Shown: in pieces, positions 1 through 10,345 of the stretch
Layout: each line of letters begins with the position of its first letter
Numbering within the stretch: position 1 is the first letter of the stretch
NCBI RefSeq assembly: GCF_009363755.1
Contig: NZ_CP045417.1
Span: 3,348,001-3,412,000 of the forward strand
Direction: 5' to 3'
Source: Halomonas sp. THAF5a
GTDB lineage: Bacteria; Pseudomonadota; Gammaproteobacteria; Pseudomonadales; Halomonadaceae
DNA: 64,000 nucleotides
Made by a program: the position numbers and the translations under genes
The notes under the pieces: generated by a model
Database searches by the model: none
Seen by the model: the letters and a program-made list of their open reading frames with translations, nothing else
What the model was told of the DNA's origin: nothing

Positions 1-565
1 GCTGATGCTCGACGACGACGGTTACGGCCTCTCCAAGCGCCGCGTCACGCTCTCCACCTCCGGGGTGGTGCCGATGCTCGACAGGCTCGGCGACGAGCTC
101 GACGTGAGCCTCGCCGTCTCGCTGCACGCCGCCAACGACGAGCTGCGCAACGAGCTGGTGCCGCTCAACCGCAAGTACAACATCCGCAGTCTGCTCGATG
201 CCTGCCAGCGCTACCTGGCCAAGTGCCACGACACGCGCCAGGTGACCATCGAGTACACGGTGATCAAGGACGTCAACGACCAGCAGGAGCACGCCCGCCA
301 GCTCGCCGAGCTGCTCGAGGAGCTGCCGTGCAAGATCAACCTGATCCCGTTCAACCCCTTCCCGCACTCGGGCTACGAGAAGCCGTCGCGCAACCAGGTG
401 ATGCGCTTCCAGCAGTGGCTCTATGAGCTGGGCTATACGGCCCCGATCCGCTCCACCCGCGGCGACGACATCGATGCCGCCTGCGGCCAGCTGGTGGGCC
501 GCGTCAAGGATCGCACCAAGCGTCACGCGCGCTATATCCAGTCGATCCAGATCGACGCCGACTGA
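1..565 (+). CDS. rlmN: 23S rRNA/tRNA adenine-C2 methyltransferase RlmN, C-terminal part (5' end outside window)
   Basis: This is the last ~187 codons of a radical-SAM methyltransferase that makes m2A2503 in 23S rRNA and m2A37 in some tRNAs. The frame is open from base 2, so the start and the CxxxC iron-sulfur motif lie upstream of the window. Visible family signatures are [12 protein letters not shown], the SAM-contacting stretch [14 protein letters not shown], the NLIPFNPFP segment and, near the end, the conserved catalytic Cys in [10 protein letters not shown]. It is followed on the same strand by pilW and rodZ, the usual gammaproteobacterial neighbours. A T-run at 617-622 downstream could end transcription, but I see no strong hairpin before it. 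Identification is firm; only completeness is limited. Confidence 0.95.
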   Translation, partial: LMLDDDGYGLSKRRVTLSTSGVVPMLDRLGDELDVSLAVSLHAANDELRNELVPLNRKYNIRSLLDACQRYLAKCHDTRQVTIEYTVIKDVNDQQEHARQLAELLEELPCKINLIPFNPFPHSGYEKPSRNQVMRFQQWLYELGYTAPIRSTRGDDIDAACGQLVGRVKDRTKRHARYIQSIQIDAD

Positions 566-688
566 GCGGGGGGGCGCCTTGACTTCAACCGGTCTCGGCG
601 CTTTGATGGACGGGCCTTTTTTCACCGTCGGCCGCGTGTCGCACGCCCCTCGCGGCTCCTGGTTGCGTGCCTATCTGGAGAGGATGCC

Positions 689-1462
689 ATGACCCCTTGC
701 CCGAGCATGACCGGCCTTCGGCAGCTCCCCGCCGCCCTCATGCTGCTGGGCACGCTCTGGCTGTCCGGCTGCGCCACCCAGGCCAACCTGCCCGTGGACG
801 ACGGCAGCGGGGCCGCCGCGGCCTACACCCGCCTCGGCGTGGCCTACCTCGAGCGCGACAACCTGCCCCGCGCCCTCAATGCCCTCGACCGGGCACTCGA
901 GATCGATCCCGACGACGCCGAGGCGCTGCAGGCCATGGCCATGGTCCACCAGCGCCAGGGCGAGGGGGCGCTGGCCGGCGAGATGTTCCGCCGCGCCATC
1001 GAGGCCGACCCGACGTTGACCCGCACGCGCAACAACTACGCCGCCTTCCTGTATGATCGGGGCCGCATCGCGGAGGCCTGCGAGCAGCTCGAGCGCGCCT
1101 CCGAGGACACCCAGTACGCCAATCGCGGGCAGCTGTTCGCCAACCTCGGTCAGTGCCGCCTCGAGATGGGCGAGGTCACCGCCGCGCGCCAGAGCCTCGC
1201 CCGCGCCCAGGCCATCGACCCGCGGGGTGCGCGCAGCTACCTGCTGCTGGCCGAGCTCGAGGCCGCCGAGGGCAACCTCGAGCGTGCCGAGCGGCAGCTG
1301 GAGCGCTACATGCGCCTGGCCGGCCCCCAGGCCGAGGCCCTGCGCCTGGCCCGCGATCTCGCCCGTCAGCGCGGGGACACGGCGAGCGCCGACTTCTATA
1401 CCGATCAGCTGGAGGGCACGCGTGCCGGGCCCTGGCTGGAGGGCACGCGTGCCGGGCCCTGA
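689..1462 (+). CDS. pilW: Type IV pilus biogenesis/stability TPR lipoprotein PilW (PilF)
   Basis: This 257-residue lipoprotein has a signal peptide ending in the lipobox LSGC (Cys near residue 28), then tandem tetratricopeptide repeats: AYTRLGVAYLERDNLPRAL, ALDRALEIDPDDAEAL, and further units to about residue 240. The PilF/PilW family is an outer-membrane pilotin that helps the PilQ secretin assemble. Position between rlmN and rodZ is the family's standard location. The extreme C-terminus is odd: LEGTRAGPW is followed by LEGTRAGP and stop, because the last 27 bases are an exact tandem duplication, so the protein carries nine extra residues compared with a single-copy version. The start at 689 follows AGAGGATGCC, a usable ribosome site. 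Confidence 0.9.
   Translation: MTPCPSMTGLRQLPAALMLLGTLWLSGCATQANLPVDDGSGAAAAYTRLGVAYLERDNLPRALNALDRALEIDPDDAEALQAMAMVHQRQGEGALAGEMFRRAIEADPTLTRTRNNYAAFLYDRGRIAEACEQLERASEDTQYANRGQLFANLGQCRLEMGEVTAARQSLARAQAIDPRGARSYLLLAELEAAEGNLERAERQLERYMRLAGPQAEALRLARDLARQRGDTASADFYTDQLEGTRAGPWLEGTRAGP
1408..1461 (+). repeat. Exact 27-bp tandem duplication at the 3' end of pilW
   Basis: Bases 1408-1434 and 1435-1461 are identical 27-mers beginning GCTGGAGGGCACGCG. The unit length is a multiple of three, so the frame is kept. The first copy runs on through TGG (Trp); the second ends in TGA because the base after it is A instead of G. It looks like a recent slippage or unequal-exchange event. Confidence 0.95.
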
Positions 1463-1492
1463 CCACCGTTTTCTGACGAAGGATGCTCAGAC

Positions 1493-2512
1493 ATGAGCGA
1501 CATTCATAACGACGCCGCCGCCGAGACCTCGCCCCGCCTGGCCTCGCCCGGCGAACTGCTGCGTCGCGAGCGCGAGTCCCAGGGGCTCGACCGCGACGAG
1601 GTGGCCGACGCCCTCAACCTGCGTCCGGCGGTGATCGAGGGGCTGGAGAACGACCACTACGAGGAGGTCCCCGTTGCCGCCTATCGCCGCGGCTACCTGC
1701 GCAGCTACGCCCAGCTGCTGGGCCTCGACGACCGCGCGATCCTCGACGCCTACCGCACCCACTTCGGCAGCGAGGAGCAGGAGAGCAGGGTCACCCCGGT
1801 GCACGTGGTCAACAAGCCGCCCTCGCGGCTCGGCACCTGGCTGTTCCGCCTGGTCACCCTGCTGGTGATCGCCGGGATGATCGGCCTGACCCTGATGTGG
1901 TGGCAGAGCCGCGGCGGCAGCCAGCCGCCCACCCCCGGCGACAGCGGCCCGGTGGCGGTGGACAGCCTCGACGGCAGCACCACCATCACCGAGGAGCCCG
2001 GCGCCGAGGCCGACGACCTGCCGCCGCTGCCCGAGGGGGAAGCGGCGCTTGGCCTGGTCGACGAGACCAGCGACGAGGGGCAGGCCGCCACCGCGGCCGA
2101 CGACGCCCAGGCGCCCGCCGAGGGCGAGGCCGAACCGGCCGTCGCTGACGCCGCCGCGGCCACCGCCGAGAGCGCGACGCAGACCGCCGACGCCGACGAG
2201 GCCCCGACGGCCGAGACCGACGCCGCGGCAGGCGAGCCCGAGGCAGAAGCGGCGAGCGAGGCCGTCGATCGCGGCGTGCTGGAGCTGACCTTCAACGAGC
2301 AGTCCTGGACCGAGATCTTCGATGCCGACAACCAGCGCATCTTCGTCGGCCTCCAGCAGCCCGGCACCTCCGCACGCGTCGAGGGCACCCCGCCGTTTCG
2401 CCTGACCGTGGGCAACGCCACCGGCGTCGAGCTCAACTGGGGCGGCGAGCCCGTCGACCTCACGGCCCGGGCCGGCGCCAACAACGTCGCCCGCTTCACC
2501 CTGGGAGAATGA
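1493..2512 (+). CDS. rodZ: Cytoskeleton protein RodZ
   Basis: RodZ links the MreB actin-like filament to the elongasome and keeps rod shape. The 339-residue protein has the expected order: an N-terminal helix-turn-helix domain (about 18-90, with the motif [13 protein letters not shown] and the MreB-facing surface), a basic stop and a single membrane span (about 115-137, [16 protein letters not shown]), a long Ala/Asp/Glu-rich acidic linker (about 150-258), and a periplasmic beta domain of the DUF4115 type (about 260-339). It follows pilW by 30 bases and precedes ispG by 10, so probably shares their transcript. The very acidic linker fits a halophile but is low-complexity. Confident by architecture and context. 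Confidence 0.93.
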   Translation: MSDIHNDAAAETSPRLASPGELLRRERESQGLDRDEVADALNLRPAVIEGLENDHYEEVPVAAYRRGYLRSYAQLLGLDDRAILDAYRTHFGSEEQESRVTPVHVVNKPPSRLGTWLFRLVTLLVIAGMIGLTLMWWQSRGGSQPPTPGDSGPVAVDSLDGSTTITEEPGAEADDLPPLPEGEAALGLVDETSDEGQAATAADDAQAPAEGEAEPAVADAAAATAESATQTADADEAPTAETDAAAGEPEAEAASEAVDRGVLELTFNEQSWTEIFDADNQRIFVGLQQPGTSARVEGTPPFRLTVGNATGVELNWGGEPVDLTARAGANNVARFTLGE

Positions 2513-2522
2513 TTCCGTCATC

Positions 2523-3638
2523 ATGCACGCACAATCCCCCATCGTTCGTCGCAAGTCGCGCCAGATCCACGTCGGCAAGGTGCCGGTCGGGGGCGACGCT
2601 CCCATCTCCGTCCAGAGCATGACCAACACCGACACCCTGGACGTGGCCGCCACCGTGGCCCAGATCCGCCAGCTCGAGGCCGCCGGCGCCGACATCGTGC
2701 GCGTCAGCGTGCCCGACATGGACGCCGCCGAGGCCTTCGGGCGCATCAAGCGCGAGGTCGAGGTGCCCCTGGTCGCCGACATCCACTTCGACTACAAGAT
2801 AGCCCTGCGCGTCGCCGAGCTCGGCGTCGACTGCCTGCGCATCAACCCCGGCAACATCGGCCGCGAGGAGCGCGTGCGCGCCGTCGTCGACGCCGCCCGC
2901 GACAACGGCATCCCGATCCGCATCGGCGTCAACGCAGGCTCCCTGGAGAAGGACCTGCAGAAGAAGTACGGCGAGCCGACCCCCGCGGCGCTGGTCGAGT
3001 CGGCGATGCGCCATATCGACCACCTCGACCGCCTGGACTTCCCGGACTTCAAGGTCAGCGTCAAGGCCTCCGACGTCTTCATGGCCGTGGCCGCCTACCG
3101 CGACCTCGCCACCCGCATCGAGCAGCCGCTGCACCTCGGCATCACCGAGGCGGGCGGGCTGCGCTCGGGCACCGTCAAGTCCTCCATCGGCCTCGGCATG
3201 CTGCTGATGGACGGCATCGGCGACACCATCCGTGTCTCGCTGGCCGCCGACCCGGTCGAGGAGATCAAGGTCGGCTTCGACATGCTCAAGAGCCTCAAGC
3301 TGCGGTCCAAGGGCATCAACTTCATCGCCTGCCCCAGCTGCTCGCGCCAGAACTTCGACGTCATCGGCACCATGAACGCCCTCGAGGAGCGCCTCGAGGA
3401 CGTCATGACCCCGCTGGACGTCTCGGTGATCGGCTGCGTGGTCAACGGCCCCGGGGAGGCCAAGGAGACCGACGTCGGGCTGACCGGCGGCAGCCCCGCC
3501 AACCTCGTCTACCTCGACGGCAAGCCGGCCAGCAAGCTGCGCAACGACCACCTGGTGGACGACCTGGAGCGGCTGATCCGCGACAAGGTGCGCGAGAAGC
3601 AGCAGGCCGAGCAGGACGTGATCGCCCGGGACGCCTGA
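2523..3638 (+). CDS. ispG: 4-hydroxy-3-methylbut-2-enyl-diphosphate synthase IspG (GcpE)
   Basis: IspG reduces MEcPP to HMBPP in the non-mevalonate isoprenoid pathway using a [4Fe-4S] cluster. The 371-residue protein is the two-domain bacterial type: an N-terminal TIM-barrel beginning [16 protein letters not shown] and a C-terminal cluster domain. Cluster ligands are visible at Cys270 and Cys273 (ACPSCSR), Cys305 and Glu312 (GCVVNGPGE), the same spacing as in E. coli. The start at 2523 lies 10 bases after the rodZ stop. Operon position between rodZ and hisS is canonical. Confidence 0.97.
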   Translation: MHAQSPIVRRKSRQIHVGKVPVGGDAPISVQSMTNTDTLDVAATVAQIRQLEAAGADIVRVSVPDMDAAEAFGRIKREVEVPLVADIHFDYKIALRVAELGVDCLRINPGNIGREERVRAVVDAARDNGIPIRIGVNAGSLEKDLQKKYGEPTPAALVESAMRHIDHLDRLDFPDFKVSVKASDVFMAVAAYRDLATRIEQPLHLGITEAGGLRSGTVKSSIGLGMLLMDGIGDTIRVSLAADPVEEIKVGFDMLKSLKLRSKGINFIACPSCSRQNFDVIGTMNALEERLEDVMTPLDVSVIGCVVNGPGEAKETDVGLTGGSPANLVYLDGKPASKLRNDHLVDDLERLIRDKVREKQQAEQDVIARDA

Positions 3639-3664
3639 GCCGGCGCCCCCACAAGGAGCAAGCA

Positions 3665-4975
<1,311 letters not shown>

Positions 4976-5003
4976 CGGACACCCGCATCAAAGGAGACCG
5001 CCC

Positions 5004-5660
5004 GTGGCGGAGCTGAGAACCGAGGAAGAACAGCTTGAGGCCATCAAGCGCTGGTGGAAGGAGAACGGCACCTCGCTGATCGCCGGCGCCGCCATCGCGG
5101 CGGCCGGCGTGTTCGGCTGGAACGCCTGGCAGGACTACCAGGCGAGCCAGGGCGAGGCCGCCTCGCTGCGCTACCAGCAGCTGGTCGACCTCACCGGCCG
5201 CGACGATCTGGGCGACGACGCCCGGCGTCGCGCCGAGGAGCTGGTGACCGAGATCACCGACGAGCACGGCACCACCCTCTACGCCGACCTGGCCCGCCTG
5301 CTCGACGCCCGCCTGGCCGTCGAGGCGGACGACCGCGCCCGCGCCCGCGCCGCCCTGGCGGCGGTGATCGAGCAGAGCGAGCGCGGCTATCTCGAGGGGC
5401 TGGCGCGCCTGCGCCTGGCCCGCCTGCAGCTCGTCGAGGGCGAGGCCGAGACCGCCCTGACCACCCTGGAGGGCATCCCCGAGGCCCTGGCGGCGCAGCG
5501 CGCCGAAGTGGTCGGCGACGCGCACCACGCCCTGGGCCGCGTCGACCAGGCGCGCCAGGCCTGGCAGGAGGCCCTCTCCCTCGCCGAGCAGCACGATCAA
5601 CCGCTCTACGGCGTCCAGCTCAAGCTGGATGACCTCGGCACCGAGGAGGCCATCCTATGA
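5004..5660 (+). CDS. yfgM: YfgM family ancillary SecYEG translocon subunit
   Basis: This 218-residue protein belongs to the YfgM/UPF0070 family, a single-span inner-membrane protein with a periplasmic TPR-like domain that binds the Sec translocon together with the chaperone PpiD. The family N-terminus RTEEEQLEAIKRWWKENG is followed by one membrane helix (about 24-44, SLIAGAAIAAAGVFGWNAW), then an all-helical Ala-rich domain. It starts at GTG 5004 behind AAAGGAGACCGCCC. Its stop overlaps the bamB start by four bases (ATGA), indicating translational coupling. The hisS-yfgM-bamB-der order is the common gammaproteobacterial arrangement. Confidence 0.92.
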   Translation: MAELRTEEEQLEAIKRWWKENGTSLIAGAAIAAAGVFGWNAWQDYQASQGEAASLRYQQLVDLTGRDDLGDDARRRAEELVTEITDEHGTTLYADLARLLDARLAVEADDRARARAALAAVIEQSERGYLEGLARLRLARLQLVEGEAETALTTLEGIPEALAAQRAEVVGDAHHALGRVDQARQAWQEALSLAEQHDQPLYGVQLKLDDLGTEEAIL

Positions 5661-6805
5661 GATCCCCCCTGCTGATCGCCGCCGGCGCGGCCCTGGCCGT
5701 GCTGGCCGGCTGCGCCTCTACCCCCGAGCCCGAGTACGCCCCTCGCGAGCTCACCGACATCGCGACCACCACCGAGCTGGACACCCTGTGGAGCGAGCGC
5801 GTCGGCAAGGGGCTGGGTGACGCCGGCTACCCGGTGGCGCCCGCCCAGGACGGCGATACCCTGTTCGCCGCCGACGCCCGCGGCCTGGTCGAGGCCCTGG
5901 ACGCCGACACCGGCGAGACCCGCTGGGAGGTCGAGCTCGACACCCCGGTCTCCAGCGGCCTGACCGCCGTGGCCGAACGCCTCTTCCTGGCCACCCGCAA
6001 CGGCGAGGTGCTCGCCCTCGACCAGGCCGACGGCAGCATCCAGTGGCGTGCGCGGGTCACCAGCGAGGTGCTCGCCGCGCCCCAGGCCAGCCGCGACCTG
6101 CTCGTGGTGCAGGCCGTCGACGGCCGCGTCACCGCCCTGGAGCGCGACAGCGGCGCCGAGCGCTGGGTCTACAGCGGCCCCCGCCCCTCGCTGAGCCTGC
6201 GCGGGACCGGCACGCCGACGGTGATCGATCCGGTCACCTTCGCCGGCTTCGCCAACGGCCGTCTGGTCACCCTGGACAACCGCAGCGGCGAGCCGCTCTG
6301 GGATCGCCGCATCGCCGTGCCCCGCGGACAGAGCGAGATCGACCGCCTGGTCGACCTGGCCGGCCAGCCGGTCCTGACCCAGGACGGCCGCCTGTTCGTG
6401 ACCAGCTACAACGGCCGCCTGGCCGCGCTGGACGCCCGCTCCGGCGAGATGCTCTGGGCCCGGGAGCTCTCCAGCTACCTGACCCCGATCCTGGTCGGCA
6501 ACTTCCTGTTCGTGATCGACGAGGCCAGCCACGTCATCGCCGTGGATGCCGGCACCGGCAACGAGCTGTGGCGCAACGAGGCCCTCGAGGGTCGCTCCCT
6601 CACCGCACCGGCCTTCGCCACCGACCACCTGGTGGTGGGCGATGCCGAGGGCTACCTGCACCTGCTCGACGCCCGCGAGGGCGAGCTCGTCGGTCGCACC
6701 CGCATCGACGGCTCGGGCCTCAGCGTGCCGCCGCTCACCGATCGTCGTCGCGTCTATGCGCTGGCCGACGACGGCACCCTGGACGCCCTGGAGCTTCGCC
6801 CATGA
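5657..6805 (+). CDS. bamB: Outer membrane protein assembly factor BamB
   Basis: BamB is the beta-propeller lipoprotein of the BAM complex that inserts beta-barrel proteins into the outer membrane. The 382-residue product has a signal peptide with lipobox LAGC (Cys near residue 22) and repeated PQQ-like blade motifs such as [30 protein letters not shown] and [15 protein letters not shown], as expected for an eight-bladed propeller. It overlaps yfgM upstream and der downstream by four bases each (ATGA), so the three are tightly coupled. Confidence 0.96.
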   Translation: MRSPLLIAAGAALAVLAGCASTPEPEYAPRELTDIATTTELDTLWSERVGKGLGDAGYPVAPAQDGDTLFAADARGLVEALDADTGETRWEVELDTPVSSGLTAVAERLFLATRNGEVLALDQADGSIQWRARVTSEVLAAPQASRDLLVVQAVDGRVTALERDSGAERWVYSGPRPSLSLRGTGTPTVIDPVTFAGFANGRLVTLDNRSGEPLWDRRIAVPRGQSEIDRLVDLAGQPVLTQDGRLFVTSYNGRLAALDARSGEMLWARELSSYLTPILVGNFLFVIDEASHVIAVDAGTGNELWRNEALEGRSLTAPAFATDHLVVGDAEGYLHLLDAREGELVGRTRIDGSGLSVPPLTDRRRVYALADDGTLDALELRP

Positions 6806-8205
6806 CCCCGGTGATCGCCCTGGTTGGCCGTCCCAACGTCGGCAAGTCGACCCTCTTCAACCGCCTGACCCGCTCCCGGGACGCCCTGGTGGCGGATTTC
6901 CCAGGCCTGACCCGCGACCGCAAGTACGGCAACGGCATGCTCGGCGACAAGGCCTACACGGTGATCGACACCGGCGGCATCAGCGGTGACGAGGAGGGCA
7001 TCGACGCGGCCATGGCCGAGCAGTCGCTGGCCGCCATCGACGAGGCGGACATCGTGCTGTTCCTGGTCGACGCCCGCGCCGGCCTCAACGTCGCCGACGA
7101 GGCCATCGCCAACCACCTGCGGGTCAACCAGAAGAAGACCTGGCTGGTGGTCAACAAGGTCGACGGCCTGGAAGAGCACAGCGCCATGGCCGACTTCTGG
7201 CAGCTCGGCCTGGGCGATCCCCACGCCATCGCCGCCGCCCACGGCCGCAACGTCACCACGCTGATCGAGGAGGTGCTCTCGCCCTTCCCGGCCCGCGACG
7301 AGAGCATCCCCGCCGACACCGGCACCAAGGGCATCCGCATCGGCGTGATCGGCCGCCCCAACGTCGGCAAGTCGACCCTGGTCAACCGCCTGCTCGGCGA
7401 GGAGCGGGTGGTGGTCTTCGACGAGGCCGGCACCACCCGCGACGCCATCGAGATCCCCTTCGAGCGCCGTGGCAAGCCCTACGTGCTGGTGGATACCGCC
7501 GGGGTGCGACGGCGCAAGAACGTCCGCGAGGTGGCCGAGAAGTTCTCGATCATCAAGACCCTGGAGGCGATCAAGGAGTGCCACGTCGCCATCATGGTGC
7601 TCGATGCCCGCTCGGGGCTGGTGGAGCAGGACCTGCATCTGCTCGACTACGTGCTGACCAGCGGCCGCGCCCTGGTGCTCGCGGTCAACAAGTGGGACGG
7701 CCTGGAGAGCGAGGCCAAGGAGAAGATGCGCGCCGAGATCAAGCGCCGCCTGGGCTTCGCCGACTACGCCGACCTGCACTTCATCTCGGCGCTGCACGGC
7801 ACCGGCGTGGGCGACCTCTACCCCTCCATCGAGCGCGCCTTCGCCTCGGCCAACGCCCACTGGTCCACCAACCGGCTGACCACCATCCTCCAGGACGCCA
7901 CCGAGGCGCACCAGCCGCCCATGGTGCGCGGCCGGCGGATCAAGCTGCGCATGGCCCACCAGGGCGGCAGCAACCCGCCGATCGTCGTGGTGCACGGCAA
8001 CCAGACGAGCTCGCTGCCCGAGGCCTACAAGCGCTACCTGACCAACACCTTCCGCAAGGTGCTCAAGGTGCGCGGCACGCCGATGCGCTTCGAGTTCCTC
8101 TCCGGTGACAACCCCTACGACAACATGGCGGGGGCCAGCGACCGGGAGAAGGCCAAGAAGCGGGAACTGGGTCGCACCAAGGAGGCGCGCAAGAGCCGCC
8201 GCTGA
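6802..8205 (+). CDS. der: Ribosome biogenesis GTPase Der (EngA)
   Basis: Der is the tandem-GTPase factor needed for 50S subunit maturation. The 467-residue product contains two G domains, each starting with GRPNVGKST (about residues 9 and 185), with DTGG and DTAG G3 motifs and NKVD / NKWD G4 motifs, followed by the C-terminal KH-like domain ending in a basic tail ([16 protein letters not shown]). The frame is open much further upstream, but the ATG at 6802, overlapping the bamB stop, gives the standard N-terminus ([16 protein letters not shown]). It is the last gene of the run and is followed by a strong terminator hairpin. Confidence 0.97.
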   Translation: MTPVIALVGRPNVGKSTLFNRLTRSRDALVADFPGLTRDRKYGNGMLGDKAYTVIDTGGISGDEEGIDAAMAEQSLAAIDEADIVLFLVDARAGLNVADEAIANHLRVNQKKTWLVVNKVDGLEEHSAMADFWQLGLGDPHAIAAAHGRNVTTLIEEVLSPFPARDESIPADTGTKGIRIGVIGRPNVGKSTLVNRLLGEERVVVFDEAGTTRDAIEIPFERRGKPYVLVDTAGVRRRKNVREVAEKFSIIKTLEAIKECHVAIMVLDARSGLVEQDLHLLDYVLTSGRALVLAVNKWDGLESEAKEKMRAEIKRRLGFADYADLHFISALHGTGVGDLYPSIERAFASANAHWSTNRLTTILQDATEAHQPPMVRGRRIKLRMAHQGGSNPPIVVVHGNQTSSLPEAYKRYLTNTFRKVLKVRGTPMRFEFLSGDNPYDNMAGASDREKAKKRELGRTKEARKSRR

Positions 8206-8233
8206 GCCCTCGCGTCGTCCTCCACTCCCACCG

Positions 8234-8267
8234 CCGCCCGGCCCGTCATCGCTGACGGGCCGGGCGG
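8234..8267 (+). terminator. Intrinsic-type terminator hairpin after der
   Basis: A perfect 15-bp stem (CCGCCCGGCCCGTCA at 8234-8248 with its complement at 8253-8267) closes a TCGC loop 28 bases after the der stop. Only a short T-rich stretch (TGTCGTTT) follows. It probably ends the rlmN/pilW-to-der transcript. Confidence 0.8.
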
Positions 8268-8398
8268 TGTCGTTTGGGGCCGACAGGCCCGCTTGCGAGA
8301 GGCACAAGGAGGGGCGCCGACGCCTTGACGCGGCGGGCCGCTGGCCCTGAAATACGCCTCCACGCTGCGCTGCAGCACCGCTTTCCGGAGGATCCCCG

Positions 8399-9019
8399 AT
8401 GCGTCTTCGCTCCCTCGCGCGCCGCTGGCGCCTGCTCGCCCCGCTCTGTCTGACCGCCCTGCTGGGCGGCTGCCTGGCGCTCCCCCAGACCGGCCTGTTC
8501 GCCTTCCGCCTGGCGGTGACCTCGCTGGGCGTGGAGGAGGTCCGCATCGGCCCGCTCGCCGTGGATGCGCGCCTCGACACCGGCGACCTGACCTCGCTGA
8601 TCGCCTCCGGCCTCGGCGCCGGCAGCCTGCCCGTGCAGGCGACCCTGGCCATGGGCCTGGGCCTGCCGGTCGGCATGCCGCCGGTGGAGATGTCGGGCTT
8701 TCGCTGGCGCCTGGACATGCCCGGGGTAGAGCCGGTGAGCGGCGACTACGAGGAGTCGGTCACCCTCACCTCGGGCCAGGATGCCAAGCTGCGACTGCCG
8801 GTGGCCTTCGACCTGCTGGGCGGCGACCGGGAGCGCCTGGCGCCGATGGTGGACCTGGCGCGCCAGCTGGCCCGCCAGGGCGAGCTGCCCGCCGGCAGCG
8901 AGCTCGCCATCACCCCGGGCGACCTGAGCGGGCTCGGCATGACCCTGCCCGCCGGTCTGCTCACCCCCACCGTGCGCCTGGGCGTGGGCGAGGACGGCTC
9001 GCTGATTCCAAAAGGGTAA
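8399..9019 (+). CDS. Putative lipoprotein of unknown function
   Basis: I do not recognise this 206-residue protein with certainty. It has a basic N-terminus, a hydrophobic signal segment and the lipobox LLGGC (Cys near residue 25), so it should be lipid-anchored in the cell envelope. The rest is rich in short beta-like segments (VTSLGVEEVRIGPLAVDARLD) and conserved Gly/Pro turns, vaguely resembling LEA14/WHy-type outer-surface domains, but I would not assign that. It stands alone: the der terminator lies upstream and a repeat-like hairpin lies just after its stop. GGAGGATCCCCG immediately before the ATG is a good ribosome-binding site, and codon use resembles its neighbours, so it is probably real. 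Confidence 0.7.
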   Translation: MRLRSLARRWRLLAPLCLTALLGGCLALPQTGLFAFRLAVTSLGVEEVRIGPLAVDARLDTGDLTSLIASGLGAGSLPVQATLAMGLGLPVGMPPVEMSGFRWRLDMPGVEPVSGDYEESVTLTSGQDAKLRLPVAFDLLGGDRERLAPMVDLARQLARQGELPAGSELAITPGDLSGLGMTLPAGLLTPTVRLGVGEDGSLIPKG

Positions 9020-9040
9020 CGTCGCCAGAGCACCGGCGGG

Positions 9041-9083
9041 GCGCCGGGGACAGGTCGCAGGGAAGTCGTCGGGCCTGTCGCCG
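9041..9083. repeat. Solo hairpin resembling the ends of the dispersed palindromic repeat
   Basis: GCGCCGGGGACAGGTCG (9041-9057) is followed closely by GGCCTGTCGCCGA, an imperfect inverted partner. The same pair of ends bounds the full-length repeat at 10033-10213. It lies 22 bases after the lipoprotein stop and may be a deletion derivative of that repeat, and may also serve as a terminator hairpin. Confidence 0.55.
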
Positions 9084-9108
9084 AGTCAGTCCCGCTGCCG
9101 GGATTTGC

Positions 9109-9987
9109 TCAAGTCTTATCTGACTTTTCGTGCAGGCGCCGCCGGCCCACCCAGTGGGTGGCGAACTGCCAGGCGCCCCGGCCGCTGCGCCCGCCGCGCA
9201 GGGTGGCGAAGCGGATCGCCTCGGCCCTGGCCTCGGCGTTCCAGTCCTCGCGGCCGCCCAGCTGGGTCACCCAGTGGCAGCAGGCCTCCAGGTAGACGTC
9301 CTGGTTGAAGGGGTGGAAGCCGAGCCACAGCCCGAAGCGGTCGGAGAGCGAGATCCGCTCCTCGACGGCGTCGCCGTGATGAAGCTCGTCGCCCACCAGG
9401 CGGGAGGCGTCGTTGTCGCCCATCGACTCCGGCAGCAGGTGACGGCGGTTGGAGGTGGCGTAGAGCAGCACGTTGGGCGGCGGCCCGGTCAGGGCGCCGT
9501 CGAGCACGCTCTTGAGCGCCTTGTAGGCGTCGTCGTGGCCCTCGAAGGAGAGATCGTCGCAGTAGACCACGAAGCGCTGGGGCTCACGGCGCAGCAGCTC
9601 CACCAGCGTCGGCAGCGCCGCGAGGTCATGGCGGTCGACCTGCACCAGGCGCAGCCCCTCGGCGGCCAGCCCGTTGAGCAGGGCACGGATCAGCGACGAC
9701 TTGCCGCTGCCCCGGGAGCCCCACAGCAGGGCGTGGTTGGCCGGCAGCCCCTGCAGGAAGGCCCGGGTGTTGTCGACCAGCGCCAGCTTCTGGCGCTCGA
9801 TGCCGAGCAGGTCGTCGAGCCCCAGGGCGTCCCGCGGCGGCACCGGCAGCAGCCGCCCGCCCAGCGCATGGCGCTGCCAGAGCGCGGCGACGTCCCGGGT
9901 CCAGTCGACCTCCTGGGGGGGCGGCGGCAGCCAGGGCTCGACGTGGTCGAGCAGCGTGAGCAGGCGACGCGAGAGCTCGGGGTCCAT
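9109..9987 (-). CDS. DUF815-type AAA+ ATPase
   Basis: This 292-residue protein belongs to the DUF815 family of predicted P-loop ATPases, whose role is not established. Visible motifs are a Walker A in LLWGSRGSGKSSLIRALL (about residues 78-95), a Walker B-like FVVYCDDLSFE, and a sensor-1-like LLYATSNRRHLLPE, followed by a family block with WLGFHPFNQDVYLEA. The frame is open to 10116, but the ATG at 9987 is chosen because AAGGAGAGG sits six to seven bases before it and the longer N-terminus reads into a palindromic repeat. It is isolated between two repeat elements and convergent with the lipoprotein gene. Family assignment is good; biological role unknown. Confidence 0.85.
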   Translation of the reverse strand: MDPELSRRLLTLLDHVEPWLPPPPQEVDWTRDVAALWQRHALGGRLLPVPPRDALGLDDLLGIERQKLALVDNTRAFLQGLPANHALLWGSRGSGKSSLIRALLNGLAAEGLRLVQVDRHDLAALPTLVELLRREPQRFVVYCDDLSFEGHDDAYKALKSVLDGALTGPPPNVLLYATSNRRHLLPESMGDNDASRLVGDELHHGDAVEERISLSDRFGLWLGFHPFNQDVYLEACCHWVTQLGGREDWNAEARAEAIRFATLRGGRSGRGAWQFATHWVGRRRLHEKSDKT

Positions 9988-10032
9988 GATCCTCTCCTTG
10001 TCCATGTCGATGATGGGCACGCATCGCATGAG

Positions 10033-10213
10033 GCGCCGGGGACAGGTCGAAGGGGGGGGGCTACGCCAGGGGTGAGGAGGATCCCTCCGAACGGGCTGGC
10101 CAGGGATGGCCAGCACCGGCCCTGCAAGCGGAGCAGGACGCTAACGCGACGCAGGGCGTCGGTAGCGCCCAGGGAGGGGTTCACAGCGCCCCCTCGCCGA
10201 CCTGTCGCCGGGT
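10033..10213. repeat. Dispersed palindromic repeat, copy A (full-length, ~181 bp)
   Basis: Outer ends GCCGGGGACAGGTCG and CGACCTGTCGCCGG are near-perfect inverted repeats. Inside are further hairpins: CTGGCCA-GGGA-TGGCCAG, CCTGC-N7-GCAGG and CGACGC-AGG-GCGTCG. The core GGTAGCGCCCAGGGAGGGGT at 10161-10180, continued by TCACAGCGCC, recurs in copies C and D and, inverted, in copy B. The element fills the gap between the divergent DUF815 ATPase and M48 protease genes. It also creates a spurious minus-strand frame beginning MNPSLGATDALRR. Confidence 0.85.
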
Positions 10214-10345
10214 AAGCCTCATGCCGCCGGGCGCACCGTTGCTGTGGTTGATCTTCTGAGCGTTCCGGGTATCTTGTGGCGAACTCCGATCGCCGTCCAG
10301 CGTCTTACCTGACTGGATGTCACCGCTCATCAAGGAATTCTCCCC

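Noticed and set aside
566-688. T-run at 617-622 as rlmN terminator
   Set aside because: No convincing GC-rich stem directly before it.
6043-6801. Extension of the der frame upstream through bamB
   Set aside because: Der starts at the coupled ATG 6802 with its normal N-terminus; the extension is an out-of-frame shadow of bamB.
10033-10213. Small minus-strand peptide starting MNPSLGAT in repeat copies A and C
   Set aside because: It recurs with the palindromic repeat, has no consistent ribosome site and is best seen as a by-product of the repeat core.
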